From an uncultured Clostridia bacterium (GTDB taxonomy: Bacteria > Bacillota > Clostridia > Oscillospirales > Acutalibacteraceae), in NCBI GenBank assembly GCA_904399395.1, contig CAJFPJ010000011.1, positions 1 through 64,000 of the forward strand: a stretch of 64,000 bases of DNA, in the 5' to 3' direction. Under the pieces are notes generated by a model. The model worked only from the letters and a program-made list of their open reading frames with translations. It searched no databases and was not told the origin of the DNA. Numbering within the stretch: position 1 is the stretch's first letter; every line of letters begins with the position of its first letter. This document shows, in pieces, positions 48,037 to 57,781 of the stretch. The translations under genes and the position numbers were made by a program.

Positions 48037-49842
48037 ATGGAAGAAATTCTTCATTTTGCTTTGGCTGGGCCGCCAAACTGCGGAAAAACTACCCTCTTCA
48101 ACAGGCTTACTGGCTCTTCCCTTCAGGTTGGAAACTGGCCGGGAGTCACCGTGGAGAAAAAAACAGGAGTGGCATCTTTTGAAAATCTTCGGATGCAGTT
48201 CACGGATCTGCCCGGTATTTGTGCCCTCTCTCCCTGGTCACCAGAAGAAAAAGTAGCCTCTGATTTTCTCCATTCGGGAGAGGTGCAGGGAATCATCGCT
48301 GTTGTGGATGCCTTAGCCCCTCAGCGTGGTCTTTACCTACTCTCTCAGCTTATGGAACTTCATCTTCCCATTCTGGTCATTCTCAACCGAACTGATATGG
48401 CAGAAAGAGAAGGCTTTCTTTGCTCCCCCTCTCTTCTGAGTCGAAAGCTGGGGATGCCCGTGATTGCGGTCAGCTCCTCCAAAGGAGATAGACGCCGAGA
48501 GATACTGACGGCCTGCAGGAATCTTACAAAGCAGTCTCTTTCTCCAAAAATTTTCTTTCCACCTGAAAATGACTATGCCGAGGAAGCGGCGGCTCGCTAC
48601 GACTGGGCGGAAGGTGTCTTGGGGCAGTGCTCAGAAAAATTGTCTTCCCGAAAGCTCTCTCCTTCCCTCCTGACTGACAAATTGGATACCGTTTTTCTCT
48701 CTAAGTATTTTGGGTATCCCATCCTGATTCTCATCCTGTGCCTAGTCTTTTTCCTTTCCTTTGGCCCTCTGGCAGGTTGCCTGGAGACCAGCGGTCTTTT
48801 GCCGGCTCTCTTTTCTGCCGCGCAAAAAGGACTTTCCTCTCTGGGAGCGGAACCCTGGCTTCAGGGGCTTTTGCTGGATGGAATGCTTGCCGGTGTGGGA
48901 GCGGCCCTCTCCTTTCTCCCGGGGATTCTGCTTCTGTTTTTTTGTCTGGCTCTTCTGGAAGATACTGGCTATATGGCGCGGGCCGCTTTCCTTTTGGACG
49001 CGCCTCTCTCTCGCCTAGGGCTTTCCGGCAAGTCGGTGGTTCCTATAGTCTCCGGTTTTGGCTGCACGGTGCCTGCTACCCTTTCCACCCGCATTCTGGA
49101 GAGAGAAGAGGAACGGCGCCGGACTCTCAGACTGCTTCCCTTCTTATCCTGCAGCGCTAAAACACCTGTTTACCTGCTGATTGCCTCTGCACTTTTTCCA
49201 AAACAAGGTGCATGGATAGTCGGGGGCCTATGTGCAGTGGGTCTTCTCTGTGCTCTCATTGCAGCTTTCCTTATGAAAAAAAGTGGCTATGGGGAAAATG
49301 GTTTTTCTCCCTTCGTGATGGAACTTCCCCCTTATACTTGCCCAACTCTCCGTTCTGTTTGGAACCGAGTCAAACAACGTGCGGCTGACTTCTTTTCCCG
49401 TGTCGTCAGTGTTCTTTTGTGGGCCTGCGCCCTTGTGTGGCTTCTGGAATCCATCTCTCCTGAGCTTCAGCCCGTAACCGACCCCGAAAAAAGCCTTCTG
49501 GCCTTTCTGGGTAAAGGCATCGCCCCTGTCTTTGCCCCTTGCGGCTTTTCTTTCTGGCAGGCGGCCGTCGCTCTTCTGGCAGGCCTTCCGGCAAAGGAAA
49601 ATATAGCGGGAACTCTGGCCGTTTTGCTTCCGGGAGCTGCGCTGACTGTTTCTTTTTCCCCTCTTTCGGGCTTGAGTTTTCTTATCTTTGTTCTGCTCTA
49701 TTCCCCCTGTGCCGCCGCGCTTTCCGCATATAAAAAGGAAGCTGGAAGCTTGCACAGGGCAATCGGGATGGCCGTTTCCCAAAGCTTACTGGCCTGGGCT
49801 GTCTCCGCGCTTTTTTTCCAGATCGGTTCCCTTTTTCTTTAA
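48037..49842 (+). CDS. feoB: FeoB-like ferrous iron transporter
   Basis: The N-terminal GTPase has G1 GPPNCGKT (11-18), G3 DLPG (57-60) and G4 NRTD (117-120), with the usual VGNWPGVTVE between. The membrane part has the gate signatures GCTVPAT and SCSAKTPVY, plus LAGLPAKENIAGTL near the end. At 601 residues it is a little short for the family, mainly in the middle linker. The ATG at 48037 lies 15 nt after AAGGAG, a long spacing, but residues before it are not FeoB-like. No feoA gene is adjacent, and no separate FeoC. Location after spmAB is unusual, and co-transcription in sporulation is possible. Confidence 0.92.
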   Translation: MEEILHFALAGPPNCGKTTLFNRLTGSSLQVGNWPGVTVEKKTGVASFENLRMQFTDLPGICALSPWSPEEKVASDFLHSGEVQGIIAVVDALAPQRGLYLLSQLMELHLPILVILNRTDMAEREGFLCSPSLLSRKLGMPVIAVSSSKGDRRREILTACRNLTKQSLSPKIFFPPENDYAEEAAARYDWAEGVLGQCSEKLSSRKLSPSLLTDKLDTVFLSKYFGYPILILILCLVFFLSFGPLAGCLETSGLLPALFSAAQKGLSSLGAEPWLQGLLLDGMLAGVGAALSFLPGILLLFFCLALLEDTGYMARAAFLLDAPLSRLGLSGKSVVPIVSGFGCTVPATLSTRILEREEERRRTLRLLPFLSCSAKTPVYLLIASALFPKQGAWIVGGLCAVGLLCALIAAFLMKKSGYGENGFSPFVMELPPYTCPTLRSVWNRVKQRAADFFSRVVSVLLWACALVWLLESISPELQPVTDPEKSLLAFLGKGIAPVFAPCGFSFWQAAVALLAGLPAKENIAGTLAVLLPGAALTVSFSPLSGLSFLIFVLLYSPCAAALSAYKKEAGSLHRAIGMAVSQSLLAWAVSALFFQIGSLFL

Positions 49843-49974
49843 AGAGAGAAAAAGGTCCATGAAAATTTTTACAGCCCAATCTGTAAAAAACGGAAATATG
49901 CGCATACTATCCTACAGAACCCGGCTGTTTTCAGGGCCGAAATATGGAAAGTATGGAAAGTGAGGCCAAAAAGT

Positions 49975-51012
49975 ATGGTAAACCGTGAGAAAATCCGCGT
50001 TGTTCAATACGGCTGCGGAAAAATGAGCAAATACACACTGCGTTATCTGTATGAAAAAGGTGCGGAAATTGTGGGTGCCATTGATAACAATCCCGAAATA
50101 ATTGGAAAAGATGCAGGTGAATACGCCGGGCTGGGTGTCAAGCTGGGTGTGCCTATTCAGTCAGATGCCGACGCCGTCCTGGATTCCTGCGACGCGGATA
50201 TTGCAGTGGTGACGCTTTTCAGCTTTATGACGGATATGCTCCCTCACCTGGAAAAATGTGTTTCCAGAGGCATCAGTGTGGTGACCACCTGCGAGGAAGC
50301 TATCTATCCCTGGACCACCTCCTCTGCCATTACCAACCGGCTGGATAGGCTGGCTAAAGAAACCGGGTGTACCATCACCGGAACGGGGATGCAGGACGTC
50401 TTCTGGGTAAACTGGATCGGAGCTGTGGGCGGAGCCGTCCATACAATCGACCGCATTGAAGGCGCTGTCAGCTACAATGTGGAAGATTACGGCCTGGCAC
50501 TTGCAAAAGCCCACGGAGTAGGCTTCACCCCATCGGAATTTGAAGAAAAGCTGGCCCATCCCACCACATTGGAACCTTCCTATGTATGGAATTCCAACGA
50601 AGCTCTTTGCAATAAATTCGGCTGGACTATCAAATCCCAAACGCAGAAATGCGTTCCCTATTTTTATGAGACAGATCTCTGGTGTGAAACCATCGGTGAA
50701 ACTATTCCAAAGGGGAACTGTATCGGCATGAGTGCCGTCGTCACCACAGAGACCTTCCAGGGGCCGGTGATCGAAACCCAGTGTATAGGCAAGGTATACG
50801 GTCCTGACGACGGCGATATGTGTGACTGGAAAATTTATGGAGAACCGGATACCGTCTTCCATCTGGATAAACCCGATACCCCCGCTCATACCTGCGCCAC
50901 CCTTGTAAACCGTATCCCCACCATTCTGAACGCCCCTGCGGGGTATATCACGGCCGAAAAGTTGGGGGAACTCGAATATCTTTCTTGGCCTATGCACATG
51001 TATGCAGAATAG
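49975..51012 (+). CDS. DapB-fold NAD(P)-dependent oxidoreductase (2,4-diaminopentanoate dehydrogenase-like)
   Basis: The 345-residue protein has a Rossmann start ([21 protein letters not shown]) and the continuing [22 protein letters not shown], as in dihydrodipicolinate reductase relatives. The segment TCEEAIYPW and [18 protein letters not shown] are shared with 2,4-diaminopentanoate dehydrogenases, enzymes of ornithine fermentation. The ATG at 49975 is 9 nt after GAGG; the GTG five codons upstream has no site. No other ornithine-degradation genes are near, so the exact substrate is uncertain. Confidence 0.78.
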   Translation: MVNREKIRVVQYGCGKMSKYTLRYLYEKGAEIVGAIDNNPEIIGKDAGEYAGLGVKLGVPIQSDADAVLDSCDADIAVVTLFSFMTDMLPHLEKCVSRGISVVTTCEEAIYPWTTSSAITNRLDRLAKETGCTITGTGMQDVFWVNWIGAVGGAVHTIDRIEGAVSYNVEDYGLALAKAHGVGFTPSEFEEKLAHPTTLEPSYVWNSNEALCNKFGWTIKSQTQKCVPYFYETDLWCETIGETIPKGNCIGMSAVVTTETFQGPVIETQCIGKVYGPDDGDMCDWKIYGEPDTVFHLDKPDTPAHTCATLVNRIPTILNAPAGYITAEKLGELEYLSWPMHMYAE

Positions 51013-51051
51013 CAGGCAACCTCACCCTTTTCATCTCAGATATAAAAAGCA

Positions 51052-51089
51052 GCCGGAGCCCGGACGTCTTGACGTTTCCAGGCTCCGGC
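51052..51089. terminator. Terminator between convergent genes
   Basis: GCCGGAGCC pairs with GGCTCCGGC; inner bases GGACGTC and GACGTTTCC extend the stem. CGTTTCTATTTT follows on the plus side. Confidence 0.85.
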
Positions 51090-51125
51090 CGTTTCTATTT
51101 TGAAGGTGTTTTATGAAATGCGCAA

Positions 51126-52712
51126 TTATACAGAGCCATATATGGGCTCTCCATCCTTGATGGTTTCCAGAATACGAATATTTCGGATCTCCTCCGTCTT
51201 GATTTTTGCCGGATCCCGATCCAGTATGACCAAATCAGCCTTTTTTCCCGGGCGGATGCTCCCCTTTTCCTTTTCCTCGAAATATTGATATGCTCCATAT
51301 ACAGTGACGGCTTTCAATGCATCCATAGGAGATATCCGTTCATCTTCCCCCAAAAGCACACCGCTTTTTGTCCGCCGGGCAACGGCACACCATGCGCTTT
51401 CCAGCATATTGGGCTCCGTGACCGGCGAATCCTGGTGAAAGGTAAACGGTATGCCGGCTCGCAGAGCCGAACCAGCAGGGCTGATATGAGCGGCCCTATC
51501 CCGGCCGAAATTTTCGATATGAGCATCTCCCCAATAGTATACATGGCCGATAAAGAAAGAGGGAATCATTCGCAGCCTTTTCACGGCTTCTATCTGGTCT
51601 CGCCCCAAAAGCTGAGCATGGATCATTACAGGCCGGATATTTTCTGCTTCGGGGCGGCCTTTCAAAACGGTTTCAAAGGCTTCTATATACTGCCGGGCCG
51701 CCGCATCTCCATTGCAGTGAGCCAAAAGCTGCTTGCCTTCAGAAAGAGCCTTTTGCACGTATTCCCTTACTGTCTCATCTTCCAGCACCGGATAACCGCA
51801 GTATTCCCTTTCCCCCTCATATGGCTGCCGCATCCATGCTGTGCGGGCCTGAGGGGAGCCGTCTAGAAAAATTTTGTACCCTCCCAGCCGGAAATGATTC
51901 TTGTAGCCATCCATATATGCCTGCAGCTTCTTAAGGATCGTTTCCTTTTCCCGAAAATCAGCATATCCCACTATATCCAGCCAAAGCTTTTTATTGGAAC
52001 ACAGATATCGGTAAATATCGGCCAGCATGCCCACGACCATGCCGTCCTGGGCAGTAGTGATGCCGTAGCTCGCATAAATTTCCTGTGCTTTCTGAAAGTT
52101 TTTTTCCAACTCCTCCATAGTAGGAACCGGCAGTTTCTGAAGATACGCTAAATAGGCATTTTCTTCCATATAACCAGTGGGTTCACCGTTTTCCAAAACA
52201 ATTCGCCCTCCTTCCGGAACAGGCGTTTCCGCTGTGACACCCAGTAAGCGGAGAGCCATCGTATTGAAGACACCCGTATGCCCCGACTGGTGCTGCAGCA
52301 AAACAGGGTTTTCAGGAGCTGCTTCATCCAGTATTCTTTTATCCGGAGGGCATTTTTCTATAAGAGAAGTGGGATCCAATCCCTTTACCTGAATCCATTT
52401 TCCTTTTTCTATATGATTTTTCCGGATAAACTCCCGGATGACAGCTTGAATATCTGAAAAACTTCCTGCGCCTTCCACGCTGGCCTGCATAAGGGAAAAG
52501 GCATATCCCGAAATATGGCTGTGGGCGTCAATAAAAGACGGCATCACAACAGCGCCGTGAAGCCGGATACATTCTGCTCCCCTGCCCATAGCCTCCAGCT
52601 CCTCCTGGGTGCCAACGGCTTTGATTTTCCCGTTTTCCACTAAGAGTGCTTCTGCATATTCTTCCTTCTCCATTGTGAGAATTTTCCCACCTATATAAAG
52701 CTGCTGTTCCAT
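51126..52712 (-). CDS. Amidohydrolase, YtcJ-like (Amidohydro_3)
   Basis: The 528-residue protein has the metal-binding start SFIDAHSHI, the YtcJ-type pattern LLQHQSGHTGVFNT, HCNGDAAARQ, MIHAQLLG and the C-terminal PGKKADLVILDRDP. Such enzymes hydrolyse C-N bonds in formamide-like or cyclic substrates using one or two metals; the substrate is not predictable here. ATG follows AAAGGAGG. It is cytoplasmic and stands as a single gene. Confidence 0.93.
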   Translation of the reverse strand: MEQQLYIGGKILTMEKEEYAEALLVENGKIKAVGTQEELEAMGRGAECIRLHGAVVMPSFIDAHSHISGYAFSLMQASVEGAGSFSDIQAVIREFIRKNHIEKGKWIQVKGLDPTSLIEKCPPDKRILDEAAPENPVLLQHQSGHTGVFNTMALRLLGVTAETPVPEGGRIVLENGEPTGYMEENAYLAYLQKLPVPTMEELEKNFQKAQEIYASYGITTAQDGMVVGMLADIYRYLCSNKKLWLDIVGYADFREKETILKKLQAYMDGYKNHFRLGGYKIFLDGSPQARTAWMRQPYEGEREYCGYPVLEDETVREYVQKALSEGKQLLAHCNGDAAARQYIEAFETVLKGRPEAENIRPVMIHAQLLGRDQIEAVKRLRMIPSFFIGHVYYWGDAHIENFGRDRAAHISPAGSALRAGIPFTFHQDSPVTEPNMLESAWCAVARRTKSGVLLGEDERISPMDALKAVTVYGAYQYFEEKEKGSIRPGKKADLVILDRDPAKIKTEEIRNIRILETIKDGEPIYGSV

Positions 52713-53007
52713 ATTTGCCTCCTTTTATTGAACGTTTTACTTTTTAGCAAACCATTCTCTCGTATCCTTATGCTGGGCCTGACATCATAAATAAAGTATT
52801 TTTTCATCTGCTTAAATAGCCGGCCTTTCCTACCAAAATTGGGAAACAAACTTAGTATAATACCAAAAAACCATCCCATTCCTAAAAAAGAGAATAATAC
52901 CCTGATCGAAATTAAATTAGTTTGCTATGTAAGTCTATATGAACCCGTTTATGAAAATCCACATAGAATGGAAGGAACAATATATCTGTATGAAAGGAGA
53001 TTATTTT

Positions 53008-53205
53008 ATGGCAGATTTTGTTGCAGGAGCAGCCTGTAGCCGCCGTGATCCTGATCCCTTCCCAAAAGATCCGGTCGTTGGCATGGCATATGTTCCCTTC
53101 CAGCAATACGGAACTATTTATCAACCAGAAATGGGATTTGATAACGGGACGATTTTCCCCGATTTAAATAAACCTTTTTATGGAAGCAGAGGTGAGCCCA
53201 GATGA
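53008..53205 (+). CDS. cotJA: Spore coat protein CotJA
   Basis: The 65-residue protein (MADFVAGAACSRRDPDPFPK, then VVGMAYVPFQQYGTIYQPEMG) matches CotJA: short, Pro/Tyr-rich, with a GTIFPDLNKPFYG ending. Start at 53008 after AAAGGAG. First gene of the cotJ operon, which supplies an inner spore-coat component. Confidence 0.93.
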   Translation: MADFVAGAACSRRDPDPFPKDPVVGMAYVPFQQYGTIYQPEMGFDNGTIFPDLNKPFYGSRGEPR

Positions 53206-53459
53206 ATGAGCGGCAAAGACTGCGCCGCAAAATCGACGCTTACAGCTTTTCCATGTGGGAGCTGCATTTGTTTTTAGATTCCCATCCTAACAATTGTGAA
53301 GCGGCTAAAAAAATGGAAGAATATCGTAAAATATTTGAAGAGCTCACAGAAGAATACGAGGCCACCTATGGTCCCTTGAACGAAGTCAGTTCCAAAACGA
53401 GCCGTTGGGCCTGGGTTGCTGGACCATGGCCTTGGGATATAGAGGAGGTCGATGAATAA
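53202..53459 (+). CDS. cotJB: Spore coat protein CotJB
   Basis: The 85-residue protein has the CotJB pattern: RRKIDAYSFSMWELHLFLDSHPNNCEAAKKMEEY, then YEATYGPLNE and WAWVAGPWPWDIEEVDE. Its ATG overlaps the cotJA stop (ATGA), and it abuts cotJC with no gap. Confidence 0.95.
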   Translation: MNERQRLRRKIDAYSFSMWELHLFLDSHPNNCEAAKKMEEYRKIFEELTEEYEATYGPLNEVSSKTSRWAWVAGPWPWDIEEVDE

Positions 53460-54074
53460 ATGTGGGTGTATGAAAAAAAACTGCAGTATCCAGTAAACAT
53501 TAAAACTCCTAATCCCGCACTGGCCAAAATCATTATATCGCAATACGGCGGTCCCGATGGAGAATTAGGGGCATCTCTGCGGTATTTGTCCCAACGTTTT
53601 ACTATGCCTTATTCTGAGCTGAAAGCCATCCTCACCGATATAGGTACTGAGGAACTAGCTCATCTAGAAATGATTGGGGCTATCGTATATCAGCTGACAA
53701 AGAATTTGACTGCTGAGGAAATCAAAGCCGCTGGTTTTGATGCATATTTTGTCGATCATACCACTGGCATCTACCCCGCCTCTGCTGCTGGTGTTCCCTT
53801 CACAGCCGCATATTTACAATCCAAAGGGGATGCTATCACTGATATCCACGAAAACATGGCAGCAGAGCAAAAGGCCCGCACCACTTATGACAATATTCTC
53901 CGTTTTGCCGATGATCCCGACGTTCGGGAGCCTATCAAATTTCTTCGTCAAAGAGAAATCGTCCACTATCAAAGATTCGGCGAAGGCCTTCGAATCATTA
54001 CGGATCATCTGGATTCCAAAAACTTCTATGCGTTTAATCCGGAATTTGACCATCCGAACCGTAGAAGAAAATGA
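53460..54074 (+). CDS. cotJC: CotJC, manganese-catalase-like spore coat protein
   Basis: The 204-residue protein has the ferritin-like four-helix fold of Mn-catalases with metal ligands in GTEELAHLEMIG, HENMAAEQKARTTY and QREIVHYQRFGE. In spores it forms part of the coat and may remove peroxide. It directly follows cotJB and ends in a strong terminator. Confidence 0.95.
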   Translation: MWVYEKKLQYPVNIKTPNPALAKIIISQYGGPDGELGASLRYLSQRFTMPYSELKAILTDIGTEELAHLEMIGAIVYQLTKNLTAEEIKAAGFDAYFVDHTTGIYPASAAGVPFTAAYLQSKGDAITDIHENMAAEQKARTTYDNILRFADDPDVREPIKFLRQREIVHYQRFGEGLRIITDHLDSKNFYAFNPEFDHPNRRRK

Positions 54075-54109
54075 TCTTATAGATAAGACAAACTATCCCA
54101 TAGCTAAAA

Positions 54110-54142
54110 ACATCCCGGAGAGAATTCTTCTCTCCGGGATGT
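54110..54142. terminator. Terminator between cotJC and the GH51 gene
   Basis: A perfect 15-bp stem (ACATCCCGGAGAGAA and complement, loop TTC). TTTGTG follows on the plus side; on the minus side TTTTTAGC. Confidence 0.9.
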
Positions 54143-54158
54143 TTGTGCATGAAACAGA

Positions 54159-56678
54159 TTATATTTTTCTAAGCCTGAGGATATTTATAGATCGGGCAGG
54201 TGTCTGATAAGTAAACGTTTTGCCTGCATTATGAATTTCTCCATGAACAGGAATAACATTGTATTTGTTTTCCATGGAATTCACCGCATCAAGTTCCGCG
54301 GCAAGAATCTCTGTAGAAGCATCTGGGGCCACATCACAGTCTAGGCAAATCTCCACTTCCGTATCCGCATCACCTATGTGAATAAGTTTCAATATGATAG
54401 TATCCTCATCTGCAGTAGCCACTGTGGAAATAATTGGATGCTTCGTAAGGCTCTTCTTCTGCACCAGGATCCCATTGATATAGCATTCATAGCCGCCATG
54501 ATACGTCTTGACAGTATATGTGTTGAACCTGGTATAGTCGATCTCAAGTTCTGTTTTATCCGGTTCGGGGAGATTCCGTTCAAAAAAGCTTCGTGTCTCT
54601 GTCGTGCCCCTTCCATTCTCTATTTTCCACACCTGATTTCGCACAGAACGAAGATTCCATCCGGGATCCTTGGGTTCGTTGCAACCCGCATCCGTGTTAG
54701 GATGAAAATTCCACACAGACAGAGTCACTGGATTATCCTTTTCAAATTTTAGATCAATTGTAAAAGTATATTCTTCCAGATCCTCCTTACCGAATGCCAC
54801 CCACATCAGTGAATCAGGGCTCTGCGCCATGGGGCGGGAACGTCCACTCTGAAACTCCTCCATAGCCTTATTCCAAGCATCGCTTTTCCCTATATAAGGG
54901 TGATGACGTTCTTCCTCCAGCATAGTATATACGCCATTTTCCTCTTTCCAGCCTCCATATATGGTTTGAGCGATCTCTGCTGCTTCACCGTTTATTCTGG
55001 CATTCTTAAACTGCAGACCGGGCTTTGAGCACATCAGACCGGGAATTCCTTTATACACAGGTGGCTTCATTTCCACTTGCGTCTCCGTCTCAAGAACCTC
55101 TTTCCCCCTATTTTCCGCCATCATGGAAATAGCATGATAACTGGGAATGCCATATACCTGATGGTTATCAAATACGATCAGATTGGGTTTCCATGCAGTG
55201 TAATCTGAATTCTGAAACAACGGCGCATAGGAGGTTAATTTAACAATGTCCTGATTCCGTTCTGCCCCGGCCAGAAATACCGCTTCTGCCAAGGCGCATT
55301 CCATGGAAGCAATCGTATTTCCCCCATTGACTGCATATTCTCCCACAAAAATCTCTGGACCACTGCGATCATAGGACTCAAAACGATTTTCATTTTCCAA
55401 AAAAAATTCCGGCGTATTATAATAGTGTTCATCTGCGATTTCCGTTGGAAGACCGCTCTTTTCTGTGTGGCAGTTAGAAATATAAATAATATCCGGATAT
55501 TTTTCCTTCAGGACCTTATAAAATTTTTCATACCTCGCTTCGTACTCCGGACCCCAATTCTCATTACCGATTTCTACATATTTCATACGGAAAGGTTCGG
55601 GGTGCCCTGCTTCCTTTCGCATAGCTCCATATACAGAATCCACTGGGCCCAAAGCATATTCCAAGGCGTTGAGCGCTTCCTGCAAAAATTCATCCACTGT
55701 TTCATCGTTGAACATTTCCGCTACCCTAGCCTGGCAGCTCATACCGCAGTTACATACATACATGGGTTCCATATCCAAATCCTCGCAAAGCTGCAGATAT
55801 TCATGGAATCCCAGACCATTTGTCGTCCGATAATGCCACATAAGGTTGTGACTAGGTCTTTTCCATACGGGGCCGATGGTATTGGAAAACCGCATGGCCG
55901 TCTCTTTCGAAAAACCTTCTACAATGCAGCCACCAGGGAACCGCAGAAATTTAGGATGGCTGTTCTGCAGCATTTCCACCAAATCCGCCCGCAGCCCGTG
56001 CCCTTTAAATGTCTCCTTCGGCATCAGAGAAGTAAATCCCAGCAGAAGATCACAGTTTCTATCCGCAGTGAGAACAAGCCTGCCTTTGAAATTCTCGCCT
56101 GTGGCGCGAAGGATAAAATCCAGTCTCTGCCAATTCTCAAAGGGCCGTACTACGGCAAAGGAATCTCCATAGCAAGAGCCATCCTCTCCTTCTAAGGAAG
56201 CTCTTAGAATCATCTCTTCCGATGCTTTTACAAATATATAGAGGGAATATGAAGCGCCGTTTTTCACCGGGACGCCTGCATAGCCGATGTTCCATAGTCT
56301 TCCGCCTGCTGTGAAATGGACACGCAGAGCCGCTTCTCTCTTATCATTCAGTGTTTCACGCAATTCCAGCGCCATAGAAGCTCCCTGCACATACCAGCCG
56401 GGAATCGGCGTATACGGAACAGCCGCAGCCCAGTCATCCATACCCTCGCCGTGATTAAAGGCTCCCGGCCATCCTCCGCGGTTTTTAAAGATGGTTCCGT
56501 CCCCTTCCACACGGCATCCACCAGGTGTCAGAGAATCCTCAAAAGAGCGGTTTCGGAGCATTTCCGGATACAATCCGCCATCACCAGAACGATTGATGTC
56601 CTCAAAAAAGAGGCCGTAAAGATCCTCGGCAACAGGGAAGCGAGTCTCCTTTGTCTTTACTGTTACAGAATTTTGCAT
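54159..56678 (-). CDS. Alpha-L-arabinofuranosidase, GH51
   Basis: The 839-residue protein starts at 56678 behind AAAGGAG. It has LYGLFFEDINRSGDGGLYPEM near the N-terminus, an intervening carbohydrate-binding-like beta domain (about 100-215), the barrel start FLRFPGGCIVEG, the acid/base in VEIGNENWGPEY and the nucleophile in EIFVGEYAVNGG. The last 250 residues form a beta-domain with an unusual concanavalin-like insert (YTFTIDLKFEKDNPVTLSVW). It removes arabinofuranose from arabinan or arabinoxylan. No signal peptide is seen. Confidence 0.94.
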   Translation of the reverse strand: MQNSVTVKTKETRFPVAEDLYGLFFEDINRSGDGGLYPEMLRNRSFEDSLTPGGCRVEGDGTIFKNRGGWPGAFNHGEGMDDWAAAVPYTPIPGWYVQGASMALELRETLNDKREAALRVHFTAGGRLWNIGYAGVPVKNGASYSLYIFVKASEEMILRASLEGEDGSCYGDSFAVVRPFENWQRLDFILRATGENFKGRLVLTADRNCDLLLGFTSLMPKETFKGHGLRADLVEMLQNSHPKFLRFPGGCIVEGFSKETAMRFSNTIGPVWKRPSHNLMWHYRTTNGLGFHEYLQLCEDLDMEPMYVCNCGMSCQARVAEMFNDETVDEFLQEALNALEYALGPVDSVYGAMRKEAGHPEPFRMKYVEIGNENWGPEYEARYEKFYKVLKEKYPDIIYISNCHTEKSGLPTEIADEHYYNTPEFFLENENRFESYDRSGPEIFVGEYAVNGGNTIASMECALAEAVFLAGAERNQDIVKLTSYAPLFQNSDYTAWKPNLIVFDNHQVYGIPSYHAISMMAENRGKEVLETETQVEMKPPVYKGIPGLMCSKPGLQFKNARINGEAAEIAQTIYGGWKEENGVYTMLEEERHHPYIGKSDAWNKAMEEFQSGRSRPMAQSPDSLMWVAFGKEDLEEYTFTIDLKFEKDNPVTLSVWNFHPNTDAGCNEPKDPGWNLRSVRNQVWKIENGRGTTETRSFFERNLPEPDKTELEIDYTRFNTYTVKTYHGGYECYINGILVQKKSLTKHPIISTVATADEDTIILKLIHIGDADTEVEICLDCDVAPDASTEILAAELDAVNSMENKYNVIPVHGEIHNAGKTFTYQTPARSINILRLRKI

Positions 56679-56951
56679 ACAACTTCTCCTTTCATTGCCG
56701 CCAGCGCAGAATATAGGAAACATCACTCGATCTGTTAGTTCTGCGATCCAGCGGAATTTTTATATGCTTTCTCCAGTTTCCGATTCAAACCGAAGGTAAG
56801 CCAGCTCCATATGTTCACTTTAGCACACACTCCCCCGCTATGCAACGGTTTTACCTTTGCAGAAAGAGAAACTGCTTGTCTTTTTGGCCGGAATCTGGTA
56901 TTCTTGTTCAAATCTTCTTTAATTACTTGCAAAGAAAGGGGCCTATGAAAA

Positions 56952-57545
56952 ATGGAGACAGACAGACTAAAACGCCAACTTACATTTCTGATGGAATGCG
57001 ATAAACTGAAAAAAATTCTACGGCGAACTGTGCTGATGGATGCTTCCCGGCGTGAAAACGATGCAGAGCATTCCTGGCATTTTGCCCTGATGGCATCGAC
57101 ACTTTTGGAATATGCTGGAACTCCCGGCCTTAACGAGTGCAAAATCTTACGTATGGCGCTTCTTCACGACTTGGTAGAAATATACGCCGGCGATACCTTC
57201 GCTTATGACCTAAAAGGCCACGAAGATAAAAAGGATCGGGAAACTTCCGCCGCAGACAAGCTGTTTTCCCTTCTTCCGAAAGACCAGGAAAATGAATTTC
57301 GCAGGCTGTGGGAAGAATTTGATGCGATGGAAACTCCTGAAGCCCAGTATGCCGCCGCAATAGACAGATTTCAGCCCTTTCTGCACAATTATATTACGGA
57401 AGGCCACACCTGGAAGGAAGGAAACGTCCATTCCGGCCAGGTATATGAGAGAATGGAAATCCTGCGTTATGCCATGCCGGAATTGTGGCCTGCGGTGGAT
57501 TATATGATTCAGGACTCTATCCATAGGGGATTTCTTCTTCCATAA
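56952..57545 (+). CDS. HD-domain phosphohydrolase (YfbR-like)
   Basis: The 197-residue protein has the HD metal motifs in order: His in RRENDAEHSWHFALMA, HD in LLHDLVEIYAGD, and the late Asp in AAAIDRFQPFLHN. This pattern is typical of YfbR/5'-nucleotidase-like enzymes that remove phosphate from deoxynucleotides. AAGGGG lies about 12 nt upstream. It is a single-gene unit. Confidence 0.9.
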   Translation: METDRLKRQLTFLMECDKLKKILRRTVLMDASRRENDAEHSWHFALMASTLLEYAGTPGLNECKILRMALLHDLVEIYAGDTFAYDLKGHEDKKDRETSAADKLFSLLPKDQENEFRRLWEEFDAMETPEAQYAAAIDRFQPFLHNYITEGHTWKEGNVHSGQVYERMEILRYAMPELWPAVDYMIQDSIHRGFLLP

Positions 57546-57606
57546 TATTTGGCAAAATATGCGAAACGTCTTTTCCCAGTAGAATAGGACCCCATTCTCT
57601 ATTGTG

Positions 57607-57651
57607 CAGGCAGAAAACGATTCTTCAGGATTCGTTTTCTGCCTGATTTTT
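57607..57651 (+). terminator. Terminator after the HD gene
   Basis: CAGGCAGAAAACGA pairs with TCGTTTTCTGCCTG (11-nt loop), then ATTTTTTG. Confidence 0.92.
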
Positions 57652-57683
57652 TGTCTATTTTAAGCTTAGTGCGGCAAATACAG

Positions 57684-57759
57684 TTGCTTTTCGCCATTCT
57701 GTCTGATATACTTGCAATATCTTTTTGTAATTGATGATTTAAAGCGTAACGCTTTAAAT
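57684..57759 (+). promoter_or_regulatory. Promoter and operator palindrome of the symporter gene
   Basis: -35 TTGCTT (57684-57689), 17-bp spacer, -10 TATACT (57707-57712). A perfect palindrome with arms ATTTAAAGCG and CGCTTTAAAT (57737-57746 and 57750-57759, spacer TAA) lies about 20-40 bp after the predicted transcription start, a position suited to a repressor roadblock. Confidence 0.8.
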
Positions 57760-57781
57760 TGCAAAATCTAGGAGGGTTTTT

